A stretch of DNA of 64,000 bases from JAFLTL01 sp964389525 (GTDB taxonomy: Bacteria; Bacteroidota; Bacteroidia; Bacteroidales; Muribaculaceae): NCBI GenBank assembly GCA_964389525.1, contig CAYMEX010000015.1, positions 13,289 through 77,288 of the forward strand. Reading direction: 5' to 3'. Below are positions 1 through 9,558 of the stretch, one piece after another. Both the position numbers and the translations under genes were made by a program. Position 1 is the first letter of the stretch. Each line of letters opens with the position of its first letter. The notes below the pieces were generated by a model, which made no database searches, was not told the DNA's origin, and worked only from the letters and a program-made list of their open reading frames with translations.

Positions 1-702
1 GCCGCGCTCGCGCAGATCGAAGGCAACGCCGATTACTCGGCCAAGCATTGGGATACGCTCACGACATGGGTTGATTATCTGGCTGAATTCGGCCTCGACC
101 CCGACGAGCAGCTTTGTACCGACGACTTTGCCGGACATTTCGCCCACAACACCAACCTCTCGGTGAAGGCTATCATGGCTATCGCATCCTACGCCCGTCT
201 TGCCGAGATGCTCGGCAAGCCCGACGTCGCCGACAAATACATGTCGATGGCAAAGACCATGGCCGCACAGTGGGAGACAATGGCAAACGACGGCGACCAC
301 TATCGTCTGACTTTCGACAAGCCCGACACCTGGAGCCTCAAATACAATATGGTATGGGACCGTCTGCTCGGCTTCAATATCTTCCCGGCACAGATCATCG
401 AGAAGGAGATACCCTACTATCTGTCGAAAACCAACACCTATGGCGTGCCTCTTGACAACCGTCAGACCTACACCAAGACCGACTGGATCATCTGGACTGC
501 CACAATGGCTCCCGACAAGGCGACTTTCGAGGAGTTTGTGCTTCCGATCTACAAGTTCATGGACGAGACAGAGGTGCGTGTGCCGATGAGCGACTGGACA
601 TGGACCGATCAGCCGGCTCACCGTGGTTTCGTTGCCCGCTCGGTTGTCGGCGGCTACTTCATAAAGATGCTTGAGCCGGTGCTTCTGGAGAAGATCAGGT
701 AA
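1..702 (+). CDS. Glutaminase-family protein (GtaA/DUF4965-DUF1793 type), C-terminal part
   Basis: The reading frame is open from the first base, so this is the last 233 residues of a longer protein whose 5' end lies outside the window. The segment TDDFAGHFAHNTNLSVKAI, followed by a helical stretch and the C-terminal VPMSDWTWTD and RSVVGGYFIKML blocks, is typical of the C-terminal (alpha/alpha toroid-like) domain of the fungal GtaA-like glutaminases that Bacteroidales carry as secreted or lipoprotein enzymes of roughly 800 residues. The family is named for L-glutamine hydrolysis, but activity of the bacterial members is largely unproven. A strong terminator follows directly, so this gene ends its transcription unit. 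The family call is good; the substrate is not established. Confidence 0.8.
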   Translation, partial: AALAQIEGNADYSAKHWDTLTTWVDYLAEFGLDPDEQLCTDDFAGHFAHNTNLSVKAIMAIASYARLAEMLGKPDVADKYMSMAKTMAAQWETMANDGDHYRLTFDKPDTWSLKYNMVWDRLLGFNIFPAQIIEKEIPYYLSKTNTYGVPLDNRQTYTKTDWIIWTATMAPDKATFEEFVLPIYKFMDETEVRVPMSDWTWTDQPAHRGFVARSVVGGYFIKMLEPVLLEKIR

Positions 703-726
703 ACTAAGATACTGACACGATATGCA

Positions 727-768
727 CGGAGCCGCGACATGCTGAAAGTCGCGGCTCCGCATGTTTTT
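727..768 (+). terminator. Intrinsic terminator of the glutaminase-family gene
   Basis: A perfect 12-bp GC-rich stem (727-738 with 748-759, loop 739-747) is followed by five T residues at 764-768. It lies 25 bases after the glutaminase stop and before the next gene. Confidence 0.85.
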
Positions 769-801
769 GGCGTTATGGGTGACGTCGTTTAAATTTGTGA
801 T

Positions 802-1890
802 GTGGAAAGAATCGCTATCGTCATAAATTCGCTGAAAAAAGGAGGCGCCGAGAAGCAGGCCGTGCTACTCGGGCGTGCTCTGCGTGGCATTTATGAGGTG
901 AGAATCATAGTCATGCGGCGGTGTGAGGGGATGTCGGACGAGCTGATAGCACTTTATGGCGGTGACGGTGGCGACGTAATAGCGCTCGACACCGGGTGCG
1001 GGCGCGGCGGAGTCATCGGACTGTATCGGGTGCTGAAACGTTGGCGCCCCGTTGCCCTGTTCTGCTATCTCACTTATTCAAATCTGGCCGGAGCGATAGC
1101 CGGACGGCTTGCCGGAGTCCCGTTCATATATCAGGGATTACGTAACTCATGCCTGCCGCGCGGGAAGATGATTGCCGAGCAGATCGCCAACCGTCTGTCG
1201 ACCGGCGCTATACTGAACAATCATGCGGGTGTGGGGTATTTCAGCGCAAACGGTCTGAAAAACATCACGGTGATTGAAAACTGTTATCCGCATGTCGGTT
1301 GTGAGAAATCGCGCGGCGGAGACGGTGAGGTGAAGGTCGTGACGGCTGCGAGGTTTGTCCGACAGAAAGATTACCGCACGGCTATTGAGGCTTTCGGTGC
1401 CGCCCGGCAGCATGTGCCGGAGTTGCGTTACCGCATCATCGGTCATGGTGAGGATGAGAGTCTTGTAAGGTCGTGGGTAAGCGGGGCGGGGCTTGGCGAC
1501 AGTGTCGAGATAATCGTGAACCCGCCCGATGTCGCGCGACTTGCCGGTGAGTGCGACATTTATCTGTCGGCTTCGCTTTATGAGGGGACGAGCAACTCGA
1601 TCATGGAGGCTATGGATGCCTCGCTGCCGCTTGTCGCTACCGACGTCGGCGACAACAGCCGGCTTGTGGCGCATGGCAAGAGCGGGTTTATTGTCCCTGC
1701 CGGAGATGTCGCGGCAATATCTGAGGCCATAACCGCGCTCGCTGTGTCGCCGCAGATGCGCGACGACATGGGGCGGTGCGGCAACCGGCTTCTTGCCGCC
1801 CGCTATGGAGAGGATGCGTTCAGAGAGAAATACGTGGCGTTGCTTAAGCAGATCAGCGCGAGCCGAGCACAAGCAGCACAAGACCGATAA
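802..1890 (+). CDS. Glycosyltransferase family 4 protein
   Basis: A 362-residue GT-B fold glycosyltransferase. The N-terminus IAIVINSLKKGGAEKQAVLL is the classic acceptor-domain start of GT4 enzymes (the GGAE turn). The C-terminal half has VTAARFVRQKDYRTAIEAF and the donor-nucleotide block SASLYEGTSNSIMEAMDASLPLVATDVGDN, where E of the EGxxxxxxEA motif is the expected catalytic/nucleotide-binding region. No signal peptide, so it should act on the cytoplasmic side in surface-polysaccharide or lipid-linked glycan assembly. The start is a GTG; an out-of-frame ATG lies two bases upstream. Its last 38 bases overlap the 3' end of the convergent EamA transporter gene. The sugar donor and acceptor cannot be told from sequence. 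Confidence 0.85.
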   Translation: MERIAIVINSLKKGGAEKQAVLLGRALRGIYEVRIIVMRRCEGMSDELIALYGGDGGDVIALDTGCGRGGVIGLYRVLKRWRPVALFCYLTYSNLAGAIAGRLAGVPFIYQGLRNSCLPRGKMIAEQIANRLSTGAILNNHAGVGYFSANGLKNITVIENCYPHVGCEKSRGGDGEVKVVTAARFVRQKDYRTAIEAFGAARQHVPELRYRIIGHGEDESLVRSWVSGAGLGDSVEIIVNPPDVARLAGECDIYLSASLYEGTSNSIMEAMDASLPLVATDVGDNSRLVAHGKSGFIVPAGDVAAISEAITALAVSPQMRDDMGRCGNRLLAARYGEDAFREKYVALLKQISASRAQAAQDR

Positions 1891-2734
1891 GCAGTATCGC
1901 GAGATCGAGCAGTTTGGCTTTAAGATGACGCTCGTGGAGAGCGATGATGCCGAACGCAAACGAGACGATGACACTTCCGCGCCTGATCATGGAGACGACG
2001 GAGATCATCGAGCCTTCATCAGACAATGCGTAGAAATACGCCATATCGGCCGCAGAGAGAAAAAGAGCGATGCAAGGTATAGTCCACTTCCATTTAAACG
2101 GAGTCGTTCGCGCAGGGGCGTAAAAACGGCGAATTACGGCAATCGTGGCGCCCATGATGACGCACTGGTAAAAAGAATACCATGCCTGCACCTGCAGCGG
2201 CTCGTAGACGCGCAGCAGATATTTGTCGTAAAGAGCGCTTATGGCTCCGAATATGGTGGCTCCGACGGCCATCCACAGCCACATCGATGCCCGTGGTGTC
2301 TGAGACTCCTTCTTGCCGAGACGGCTGATGAAAAACAGCGAGAAAAAACCGAGTGCCACACCGCAGCTCTGCAGCAGGTTGAGATTTTCAGAAAAGATCA
2401 GCAGCGCGCCGACCAGAACCAGCACCGGGCGTGTGGCCGTTATCGGGCCCGATATGGTGAGTGGCAGATGCTTGATGCTGAAATAGCCGAGTGTCCATGA
2501 CGCGAGCACGATCGCCGATTTCAGCAGTATGCTCAGGTGCGCCGCGGGGTCGCCACCGAGTATGGGTGTGCCGTTGACGAGGTCGATCACGATGAACGGG
2601 CTCATGATCAACGCGCAGAAAAACGTGTTCCAGAACAATACGGCAAGCACATTGTTGGATGCCACTGACACTTTCTTGAAAATGTCGTAGCATCCAAGCA
2701 GACAGGCACTGGCTATCGCAAGTATTACCCACAT
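1853..2734 (-). CDS. EamA/DMT-family transporter
   Basis: A 293-residue integral membrane protein with about ten hydrophobic segments in two repeats, the layout of the drug/metabolite transporter superfamily (EamA). The start at 2734 gives the N-terminus MWVILAIASACLLGCYDIFKK, which enters the first helix directly; the reading frame is open further upstream but that part is hydrophilic and overlaps tolC coding sequence. It starts 17 bases after the TolC-type gene stop, so it is probably the fourth gene of the RND efflux operon. The substrate is unknown; DMT proteins export metabolites, amino acids or drugs. Its 3' end overlaps the convergent glycosyltransferase gene by 38 bases. Confidence 0.8.
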   Translation of the reverse strand: MWVILAIASACLLGCYDIFKKVSVASNNVLAVLFWNTFFCALIMSPFIVIDLVNGTPILGGDPAAHLSILLKSAIVLASWTLGYFSIKHLPLTISGPITATRPVLVLVGALLIFSENLNLLQSCGVALGFFSLFFISRLGKKESQTPRASMWLWMAVGATIFGAISALYDKYLLRVYEPLQVQAWYSFYQCVIMGATIAVIRRFYAPARTTPFKWKWTIPCIALFLSAADMAYFYALSDEGSMISVVSMIRRGSVIVSFAFGIIALHERHLKAKLLDLAILLIGLVLLVLGSR

Positions 2735-2751
2735 GATGTTTAAGCGTTTGA

Positions 2752-4056
2752 TCAGAGTCGCCCGGTGGCTCTGAGATAATCGGTTACGTAGATCTGATAT
2801 TGTGTGCGGGCTTCGATCATGTTGGACCATGAAGTCTGCCACTGCGCCTGTGCGTCGAGCATGTCGGTGAGAGAGGCGAGACCGGCCTCATAGCGCACTT
2901 TCATTTCGTCGAGGCTGAGCTGTGCCTGGTGCATGGCGGTGTTGGCCGACTCGATGAGCGTATAGCCTGTGAGCACATTGTTGACGGTCTGCTGCGCCTC
3001 GATGTTCATAAGGCGGCGGTTCTTCTCGAGAGTGAGGCTTGCGTTGCTGACTTCGAGCCGCGCTTTCTTCACTTTGTGTATTCCCTCGCCCCAGTTGAAT
3101 ATAGGCACCGACAGCGAAGCCATAACAAGCCACCCGTTGCCTTTGGTGTTGGAGGAAAACGGCTGGTATGACCCGTCGGGAGCCTCGGCATAGCCTTTCA
3201 TCTTTATGTTGCCGTAGGCCGACCATCCGGCCTGGACGCCGAGAGTCGGAAGAAAATCGGCGCGTGTCATCTTCACCTGCTGCTCTTTTGCATTAATGTC
3301 GGCCTGAAGCAGTGCCAGCTCGGGGCGCTGGCTTATGTCGGCCGACATGTCGGCCGGTGCTGTTACGGGTATGTCTTTGTCGACCGGCTCTATCTGTGTC
3401 TCAGGATCGACGCCGAGTATGTTGCAGAGCGACAGCCGGCAAAGATCGGCACCGCTTTCGGCCTGGTTGAGCTGATAGACGACCTGCGAGCGGCGTGCGT
3501 CAATGCGTGCGAGATCGGTTTTTGTGATCATGCCCACTTCAAACGATGTCTTGGTCTGCGCATAGACTGTATCGATCTGCGCCAGATATGCTTTCACCAT
3601 ATCCACCTTGGCGAGTACGGCTATGTAAGTCCAGTAGGCGTTGTCGGCACTGGCAATCACGTCCATGCGCGTCATGCGCTGCTGCTCGGCGGCGGCTTTG
3701 CGTCCGATCGATGCGAGCCGGTTGGCCGCCACGATCTTGCCTCCGGCATACACCGGCTGAGTTACGGTGAGTCCGGCGAGATATACTCCTTTCATCGAGA
3801 GTGTCATAGCCGAGACGTCGGAGTCGGGTGTGCGGTAGATCCCGGTGGCCGATCCGGCCAGCTTGGGCAGATAGGCCGTGAAGGCGGCTTTCTTGTCGAG
3901 GCGTGCCTGTTCGGTGGCGTTACGGGCGATCTCGATATCCTCGCTCGCGTCAAGCGCCATCATGCGGCACTGGTCGCGGTCGATCCTGAGCGTCTCGGCC
4001 TGCATCGCCGCTGCAAAGGCGAGTACTGTGCCTAAAAATATATATCTGAGCTTCAT
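2752..4056 (-). CDS. TolC-family outer-membrane efflux protein
   Basis: A 434-residue protein with a cleavable signal peptide (MKLRYIFLGTVLAFAAAMQA) followed by two long alpha-helical repeats typical of the OEP/TolC family (PF02321), for example SLTDMLDAQAQWQTSWSNMIEARTQY near the C-terminus and LARIDARRSQVVYQLNQAES in the first repeat. It should trimerise into the outer-membrane duct of the tripartite pump encoded just upstream. Its ATG overlaps the stop of the RND gene by four bases (4053-4056), so the genes are translationally coupled. No obvious defect. Confidence 0.92.
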   Translation of the reverse strand: MKLRYIFLGTVLAFAAAMQAETLRIDRDQCRMMALDASEDIEIARNATEQARLDKKAAFTAYLPKLAGSATGIYRTPDSDVSAMTLSMKGVYLAGLTVTQPVYAGGKIVAANRLASIGRKAAAEQQRMTRMDVIASADNAYWTYIAVLAKVDMVKAYLAQIDTVYAQTKTSFEVGMITKTDLARIDARRSQVVYQLNQAESGADLCRLSLCNILGVDPETQIEPVDKDIPVTAPADMSADISQRPELALLQADINAKEQQVKMTRADFLPTLGVQAGWSAYGNIKMKGYAEAPDGSYQPFSSNTKGNGWLVMASLSVPIFNWGEGIHKVKKARLEVSNASLTLEKNRRLMNIEAQQTVNNVLTGYTLIESANTAMHQAQLSLDEMKVRYEAGLASLTDMLDAQAQWQTSWSNMIEARTQYQIYVTDYLRATGRL

Positions 4057-7000
4057 ACAGATGCTTTCTTTACATTGAAGAATATGGAGTAGAACAGAGG
4101 CAGCAGCATGAGAGTGACGATGGTGCCTACAAACAGGCCGCCTATGATCGTGACTGCCAGCGAACCGTACATCGGGTCGTTGATGAGCGGAATAAGGCCG
4201 ACTATGGTTGTGATCGAGGCGAGCATCACCGGGCGCACGCGCGACAGGGTGGCGCGTATGATCGCGTCGTACTCGGGCACGTTCTCCTCGGTTGTCAGAC
4301 GGTTGATCTCATCGACAAGCACGATCGCGTTCTTCACCATCATGCCTATGAGTCCCATAAACCCGAGTATCGCCATGAAGGTGAACGGTGTGTCGGTGAG
4401 CAGGAGCAGGGGCACTATTCCGCAAAGCACAAACGGGAAGCAGATGAGTATGAGGAACACCTTTTTCCAACGGTTAAAAAGCAGAAGAAGCACGGCAAAG
4501 ACAATGATCATAATCAGTGGCATGAATCCGAGAAGTGCCTCGTTTGACTCGTCGGAAGTCTCGAGCTCGCCAACCCAGCGCATGCTGTAGCCGGGCGGGA
4601 GCGGTATCGAGTCGATGGACTGGCGTATCATTGCCATGACCGATGCCGGCGATGCCTCGGGATTGAACGGATCGGGATCGGCCTCGGCCTGAATGGCACG
4701 CCGTCCGTTGTATCGCGATATGAGGTTCTCGTTCCACACGATGCCTGTGCTGTCGATTACGTTGCTCATTATCGTCGTCTGAAACAGCTGGTCGGCGATC
4801 TCGAGCTGTGACGCCGCGCCCGACAGCAGGTCGGCTACCGACGACGGATCGACATTTATGTTGAGGGTGCTCCACACCGGTATGGTTGTCAGGTCGCTGA
4901 TGCGTGAGCCGTCGGCGTTGCGCATGGTTATGTAGACCGGCACCACTTTGTCCTGATCATTGATCGCGCCTACGGCATAGCCGTCGGTAGCGGCCAGCAG
5001 GGCATTGGCGACATCCGATCTCGATATGCCCGCACGCTGCGCGCCCTCCTGCGAGTAGTTGAACGTGAGCTGGTGCATCGGGGCGTTCCAGTTGTTCTGT
5101 ACCGAATAGGGGTCGATGAGCGGACACGCGCGCATTATCGCTTCGGCCTTTGCGCTGAGCCTGCGGAGCACAGATGGATCAGGACCGATGAACTCGGCCT
5201 CGATCGTGTGTGTTGACGAGATAGAGAAGTTGTATTTGCGCGAGCGTATGTAGGCTTCAGGGGCGATCGAGCGCAGATAGGCAAGCAGATCGACCGAGAG
5301 TCGCTGCATCGTCTTGAAGTCGTGTGTGTCGACGATCAGTTCGGCGTAATTGTTGCCTCCCGAGGGCATCGGGCGTACAAAGCAGTATCGTGCGGGTGCT
5401 CCGCCGGTCGACAGAGCCACACGCTCAACATCGGGAAATGCCTGTGCGCTGTCGCTGAGTTCGAGCATGCGCGCAGTCACGGCGTCGGGGTCGGACTGCG
5501 AAGGGAAATAGCACTCGAGTACAAACTGCTTGTAGTCGAAGTCGGGGAAGAATATGTTTCGTACAAACTTCATCGAGTATCCGGCCACAAACAGCACTGC
5601 AATTGCTGTGACCGCCGATAATGTCTTGTGTCCGATAAGGAATACAATGATGCGTTCGATCGTGCGGTTGACGATGTTGGGTTTCGACTCTTTTTTACTG
5701 TCGCTATCTTTATCCTCTTTTGGCAGCCACGCGGCCGAGCATACCGGCACCTGGATAAGTGCAAGCACCCAGCTCACGAGAAGACTGACGCAGATGACGA
5801 GGAAAAGGTCGCCGGCAAACTCGCCTGTCGATCCGGGCGACAGATAGATCGGCAGGAATGTGCTTGCCGCGATCACGGTAGCTCCGAGGAGCGGCAGTGC
5901 GGTGTTCTTGCCTATGCGGAAGAGATACTGCGATGCCGGCAGTCCGCGCTTGCGGTCGACAAGTATGCCGTCCATGATCACCACGGAGTTGTCGACAAGC
6001 ATACCCATGGCCACAATGAATGCGCCGAGCGATATGCGCTGCAGCGTGGTGCCGAGATGCTCGAGTATCGGGAACGACAGAGCCACCGTGAGGATGAGGC
6101 CGAGACCGATGATGATGCCGCTGCGCCATCCCATAGCGAAGATAAGGAGGACAATGACAATGAGTACCGACTCCAGCAGGTTGATCATGAACGAGGATAT
6201 AGCCTCGCTTACTTTGTCGGGCTGGAAAAAGATCTTCTCGACTTCCATGCCTGCCGGAAAACGTTGCATCACTTCGGCGATGCGGGCATCGATCGCTTTG
6301 CCCACGTCGGGCACGATCGCACTGTTTTCAAGAGTTATCGTGAACGTTAGTGCGGGCTCTCCGTCGACAAAGAATATGTTGCTTGCCGGGGTGGCATATG
6401 TGCGGTTGATTCTGGCAAGGTCGCGGAGCCTCACTTTCTTCCCCTCGGGGGTGTTGATAAGGAGATTGCTCAGATCCTCCTCGTCGGTGACGGCCTCGGT
6501 TATGTCGATGGTCAGACGGTCGTCGGCGGCTTTGAGTGCGCCTGCGCTGACGGTCTTTATGGCCGACTGCAGCGACATCATTATCTGGGAGGGGATAAGT
6601 CCGTTGCGGGCAAGCTGCTCGGGTGTGAACTCAATCTCGATGACCTCCGACCGCGTCCCGCCGATGTTGATGCGTTTCACTCCGGGGACGGTCACAAGAT
6701 CGCGACGCAGCTCCTTGGCGTATTTCTCCATCTCCTTGTAGGTGTAGCCGTCGCCCTTGAACGCGTAGAAAATGCCGTAGACGTCGAGCATGTCGTCGAC
6801 CACCACAGGCGTGTAGCACCCCGACGGCAGCCGTGAGGAGGCATCGGATACCTTGCGGCGGAGCATGTCGAAATGCTGCTCGATCTCCGATATCGGCATC
6901 TCTTTGAGAAACTCGACGTTGATCATGGCCTGTCCGGCGCGTGACTCGCTCTTGATCTTGCGTATGTCGGGGAGCGTGCGCAGCTCATCTTCAAGCATCT

Positions 7001-7196
7001 GCACGACGTCGAGCTCTACGGTGTGAGCGTCGGCTCCCGGGTATATCACCACGACCGACGCCTGCTTGATAGGCACTGCCGGATCTTCAAGCTTGGGCAT
7101 GTTGCAGAATGACAGCACTCCCATGATGAGAATGGCGGCCATGAGCGACCAGAACAGGGTCGGCCTCTCAAGAAAGAATTTTGCAAGGCGTGTCAT
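4053..7196 (-). CDS. RND-family efflux permease
   Basis: A 1047-residue inner-membrane pump of the ACR_tran superfamily, of normal full length. It has a first helix at residues 13-30, the large periplasmic loops, the TM4 motif GMLVDNSVVIMDGILVDRKRG around residue 400 and the TM10 counterpart GMMVKNAIVLVDEINRL near 970. The TM4 acidic residue of the proton relay is present (VDN). It should form the energy-converting part of a tripartite efflux pump with the adaptor and TolC genes. It overlaps the adaptor gene by four bases (7193-7196) and tolC by four bases. Sequence features suit the HAE-1-like drug branch more than the heavy-metal branch; the substrate is unknown. Confidence 0.93.
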   Translation of the reverse strand: MTRLAKFFLERPTLFWSLMAAILIMGVLSFCNMPKLEDPAVPIKQASVVVIYPGADAHTVELDVVQMLEDELRTLPDIRKIKSESRAGQAMINVEFLKEMPISEIEQHFDMLRRKVSDASSRLPSGCYTPVVVDDMLDVYGIFYAFKGDGYTYKEMEKYAKELRRDLVTVPGVKRINIGGTRSEVIEIEFTPEQLARNGLIPSQIMMSLQSAIKTVSAGALKAADDRLTIDITEAVTDEEDLSNLLINTPEGKKVRLRDLARINRTYATPASNIFFVDGEPALTFTITLENSAIVPDVGKAIDARIAEVMQRFPAGMEVEKIFFQPDKVSEAISSFMINLLESVLIVIVLLIFAMGWRSGIIIGLGLILTVALSFPILEHLGTTLQRISLGAFIVAMGMLVDNSVVIMDGILVDRKRGLPASQYLFRIGKNTALPLLGATVIAASTFLPIYLSPGSTGEFAGDLFLVICVSLLVSWVLALIQVPVCSAAWLPKEDKDSDSKKESKPNIVNRTIERIIVFLIGHKTLSAVTAIAVLFVAGYSMKFVRNIFFPDFDYKQFVLECYFPSQSDPDAVTARMLELSDSAQAFPDVERVALSTGGAPARYCFVRPMPSGGNNYAELIVDTHDFKTMQRLSVDLLAYLRSIAPEAYIRSRKYNFSISSTHTIEAEFIGPDPSVLRRLSAKAEAIMRACPLIDPYSVQNNWNAPMHQLTFNYSQEGAQRAGISRSDVANALLAATDGYAVGAINDQDKVVPVYITMRNADGSRISDLTTIPVWSTLNINVDPSSVADLLSGAASQLEIADQLFQTTIMSNVIDSTGIVWNENLISRYNGRRAIQAEADPDPFNPEASPASVMAMIRQSIDSIPLPPGYSMRWVGELETSDESNEALLGFMPLIMIIVFAVLLLLFNRWKKVFLILICFPFVLCGIVPLLLLTDTPFTFMAILGFMGLIGMMVKNAIVLVDEINRLTTEENVPEYDAIIRATLSRVRPVMLASITTIVGLIPLINDPMYGSLAVTIIGGLFVGTIVTLMLLPLFYSIFFNVKKASV

Positions 7197-8284
7197 AGGA
7201 GATCTCCGCGGTTGGTTGACGAGGATTTCTCAAGAACTTTCACGTGCTCACCGTCGACGAGCGAATGCACTCCGCCCGATACGATCTGCGAGGCGGGGCT
7301 GAGTCCCGACAGGGCTGTGACCGTACCGCCCGAGCCGTCGCCCGCGACTGTCACCGGCGTTGCCCTGACAGTCGAATCGGCCGGATTGAACAACCACACA
7401 CATGTAGTGCCGTCGTTGTCGAAGACCGAACGGAGCGGTATTCTCACCGGTGTGGATTGTGTGGCCGGGATGCTGTCATGCGCTGTGTCAGATGAGATCG
7501 ACACGATAAGGTTCATGCCCGAGGTGAGTTTCCGGTCGCGTGAGGCCACACCGAGTTTGAGCTGATAGAGCTGGTTGTTGTCGGCTTTTGGTGTAAGGCT
7601 GATGAACTGCAGTGCTATCGGGCTTTCACCGAAGTGCGACGAATATCCGGCATAATTGCTCGACTTGTCGATGCTCAGATACTCTGAAACCGGCAGGTCG
7701 ACCAATACTTCAAGACGCGAGTCATCCATCAGCTCGAATACGGGTGTGCCGGCATCGACCATTTCGGCCTTCTCGAAACTCGACTTTACAATCACACCCG
7801 ACGCAGGTGCATAGAGGTGAGTGTATTCAAGTTTGTTTTTGTTGATTTCAAGCTGTACGGCCATCTGTCGGAGCGAAGCGGCTGCTTTTTCAAATTCATT
7901 GTCCGACATGTTGCCTGCGGCATACAGCTGTTTCCTGCGCTCGTGCTCCGACGCGGCCTGGTCATACTGTATCTGCAGCTGTTTCACTGCAAGCGCGTAG
8001 TCGACGGTGTCGAGTGTGGCGAGGAGCTGCCCTTCCTTCACATGGTCTCCTTCTTTGACAAGTATTCGCGTTATCTGTCCCGGAGTCTTGAATCCGGTGG
8101 ATATTGTGCGTGTCTCCTGGACTATTCCCGGAAAATTTCGTGAAGATGCGCCGTCTGCTGCGACAGGTGAAACAAGAAAAACGTTGTGTACGGGCGGTGT
8201 CGGTGCTTTTGCGCTTTCGCCTGACGAGCATGCTGTCATGGCGATACAGGTGGCTGACAACCAAAAATAAGATGGATGTCTCAT
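7193..8284 (-). CDS. RND efflux periplasmic adaptor (membrane fusion lipoprotein)
   Basis: A 363-residue membrane-fusion protein. Starting at 8284 gives a lipoprotein signal ending in ATCIAMTACSSG, with the lipobox cysteine near residue 19. The biotinyl-lipoyl-like domain appears in two halves (VKEGDHVKEGQLLATLDT and YAPASGVIVKSSFEKAEMVDAG) split by a coiled-coil hairpin with repeated Gln/Glu/Lys residues, followed by the beta-barrel and membrane-proximal domains. An in-frame extension upstream to 8455 is rejected because it would place the lipoprotein signal internally. First gene of the operon adaptor-pump-TolC-EamA, with a TAnnTTTG promoter element just upstream. Confidence 0.92.
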   Translation of the reverse strand: MRHPSYFWLSATCIAMTACSSGESAKAPTPPVHNVFLVSPVAADGASSRNFPGIVQETRTISTGFKTPGQITRILVKEGDHVKEGQLLATLDTVDYALAVKQLQIQYDQAASEHERRKQLYAAGNMSDNEFEKAAASLRQMAVQLEINKNKLEYTHLYAPASGVIVKSSFEKAEMVDAGTPVFELMDDSRLEVLVDLPVSEYLSIDKSSNYAGYSSHFGESPIALQFISLTPKADNNQLYQLKLGVASRDRKLTSGMNLIVSISSDTAHDSIPATQSTPVRIPLRSVFDNDGTTCVWLFNPADSTVRATPVTVAGDGSGGTVTALSGLSPASQIVSGGVHSLVDGEHVKVLEKSSSTNRGDLL

Positions 8285-8335
8285 CGTTGCTTGATATGTG
8301 ACGGGCTTATTAGTTTGTGTTTTTTTTTCGAGGTG

Positions 8336-8343
8336 CAAAAATA
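8336..8343 (-). promoter_or_regulatory. Bacteroidales -7 promoter element for the efflux operon
   Basis: On the minus strand this reads TATTTTTG, a match to TAnnTTTG, about 50 bases before the adaptor start codon. I do not see a clean TTTG box at the expected -33 distance, so the call rests on the -7 element and position. Confidence 0.5.
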
Positions 8344-8397
8344 CGATTGTCAGATAAAAAATAGAAGTCCGTTTTGACGAATGAGATGGTCGAAAAG

Positions 8398-9549
8398 TCA
8401 AAAGAATATTCTTGATTTCCAGAAATTGACAAAGCGGTGTGCTACGACGGTGCAATCGTTGTGACGTTTAACAAATTCACGTCCCTGACGGCCAAGTGCG
8501 GCAATCTCCGAGGGATTCAGTACAAGTCGCTCGAGAGTGTCGTGAATCAGCCGGTCATCGGGGGCGCATCCTATGACCGGACGCAGCTTGTTCTCGCCTA
8601 TAAATCTGTAAAAATCGGGCTCGTTGCCGCTGAATGCCACAAGCCCTGCAGCCATGGCGAGCAACGCGTTGGTGGCGGGAGTATATGAATAAAGCTGGTC
8701 GAGGACCACGTGCGACTGTCTCATGCGTTTCACATATTCGGCATAGGGCAGGTTCTCGACAATGTCGAGCGAGGCGCGGCCGGGATATCTGTTAACTATT
8801 GCTTTCGCTGCGGCGATGAGCCGGTCGGTGCCCTTGATGAGCTCGCGCCCGCGTTGCACACCCGCCAGAAATCTTACGCATCCCGGGTTGTCGGGAATAC
8901 TTACCGGCGCGATGCTGTCTGTGTCGATGGATATGCCTCCATATGCCGTTTTACAGGTCGGGAGTACCCGTCTTATCGAGAGGTCATACTCGTAGAGAAC
9001 CGAGACGGCTCCGTCTATGTCGCTGTATACGGCGTTGTGGAGGCGTTGCAGAGCGGGGGAGTGCCATCTGTCGGCAGCACCGGGGTCGGCAAGGAGGAGC
9101 GGCGACGGCTTTCCGTCGATCTGCCACTCGGAGTAGCGCAGAGGAGTGTCGGGTGCCGTGCACAGATCGATATAAGGTATGTCGGTGCCGAGCGCCGTCA
9201 GGAATACCGCTCTGTTGTGGCGGCGCAGAAACCTGTAGAAATCAAGTATGCGGTGTGGTTTGAGATCAAGGAAGTTGGGTGACGCAAGTGCGACAACGTC
9301 ATATCCGGTGAAACACCTGTGCCTGATCATGTTGAGCCTGGTCCAGAGCCATGCGCCCGACATGCGTCCTGATGAGCGCGACAGGTCTATGTCGCGGCCG
9401 GTCTGCATCCATTGCGATCCGGCCGACGCTACGGTGACATCGTGCCCGAGACGCCTCAGTCCTGTGGCCAGTGAGTTGTGGCAGTTGCTTGCGTCGCCGA
9501 CGAGCAGTATTTTAAGATTTTGTTTCAGGCATTCAGCATCCTTTTTCAT
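8398..9549 (-). CDS. Glycosyltransferase (GT-B fold, GT4-like)
   Basis: A 383-residue protein whose start NLKILLVGDASNCHNSLATGLRRLGHDVTV is a Rossmann-type acceptor domain, and whose C-terminal part has the donor-site pattern DQLYSYTPATNALLAMAAGLVAFSG with a following acidic residue (NEPDFYRF), as in GT4-type enzymes. It lacks the textbook EGxxxxxxEA block, so it is a divergent member. No signal peptide or membrane segment. It starts eight bases after the membrane protein stop in the ECF sigma operon, suggesting cotranscription with the sigma factor. Donor and acceptor are unknown. Confidence 0.72.
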   Translation of the reverse strand: MKKDAECLKQNLKILLVGDASNCHNSLATGLRRLGHDVTVASAGSQWMQTGRDIDLSRSSGRMSGAWLWTRLNMIRHRCFTGYDVVALASPNFLDLKPHRILDFYRFLRRHNRAVFLTALGTDIPYIDLCTAPDTPLRYSEWQIDGKPSPLLLADPGAADRWHSPALQRLHNAVYSDIDGAVSVLYEYDLSIRRVLPTCKTAYGGISIDTDSIAPVSIPDNPGCVRFLAGVQRGRELIKGTDRLIAAAKAIVNRYPGRASLDIVENLPYAEYVKRMRQSHVVLDQLYSYTPATNALLAMAAGLVAFSGNEPDFYRFIGENKLRPVIGCAPDDRLIHDTLERLVLNPSEIAALGRQGREFVKRHNDCTVVAHRFVNFWKSRIFF

Positions 9550-9558
9550 GGAGCTAAA

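Noticed and set aside
7193..8455. Adaptor gene starting at 8455
   Set aside because: The first 57 codons would precede the lipoprotein signal and span the predicted promoter; the ATG at 8284 fits better.
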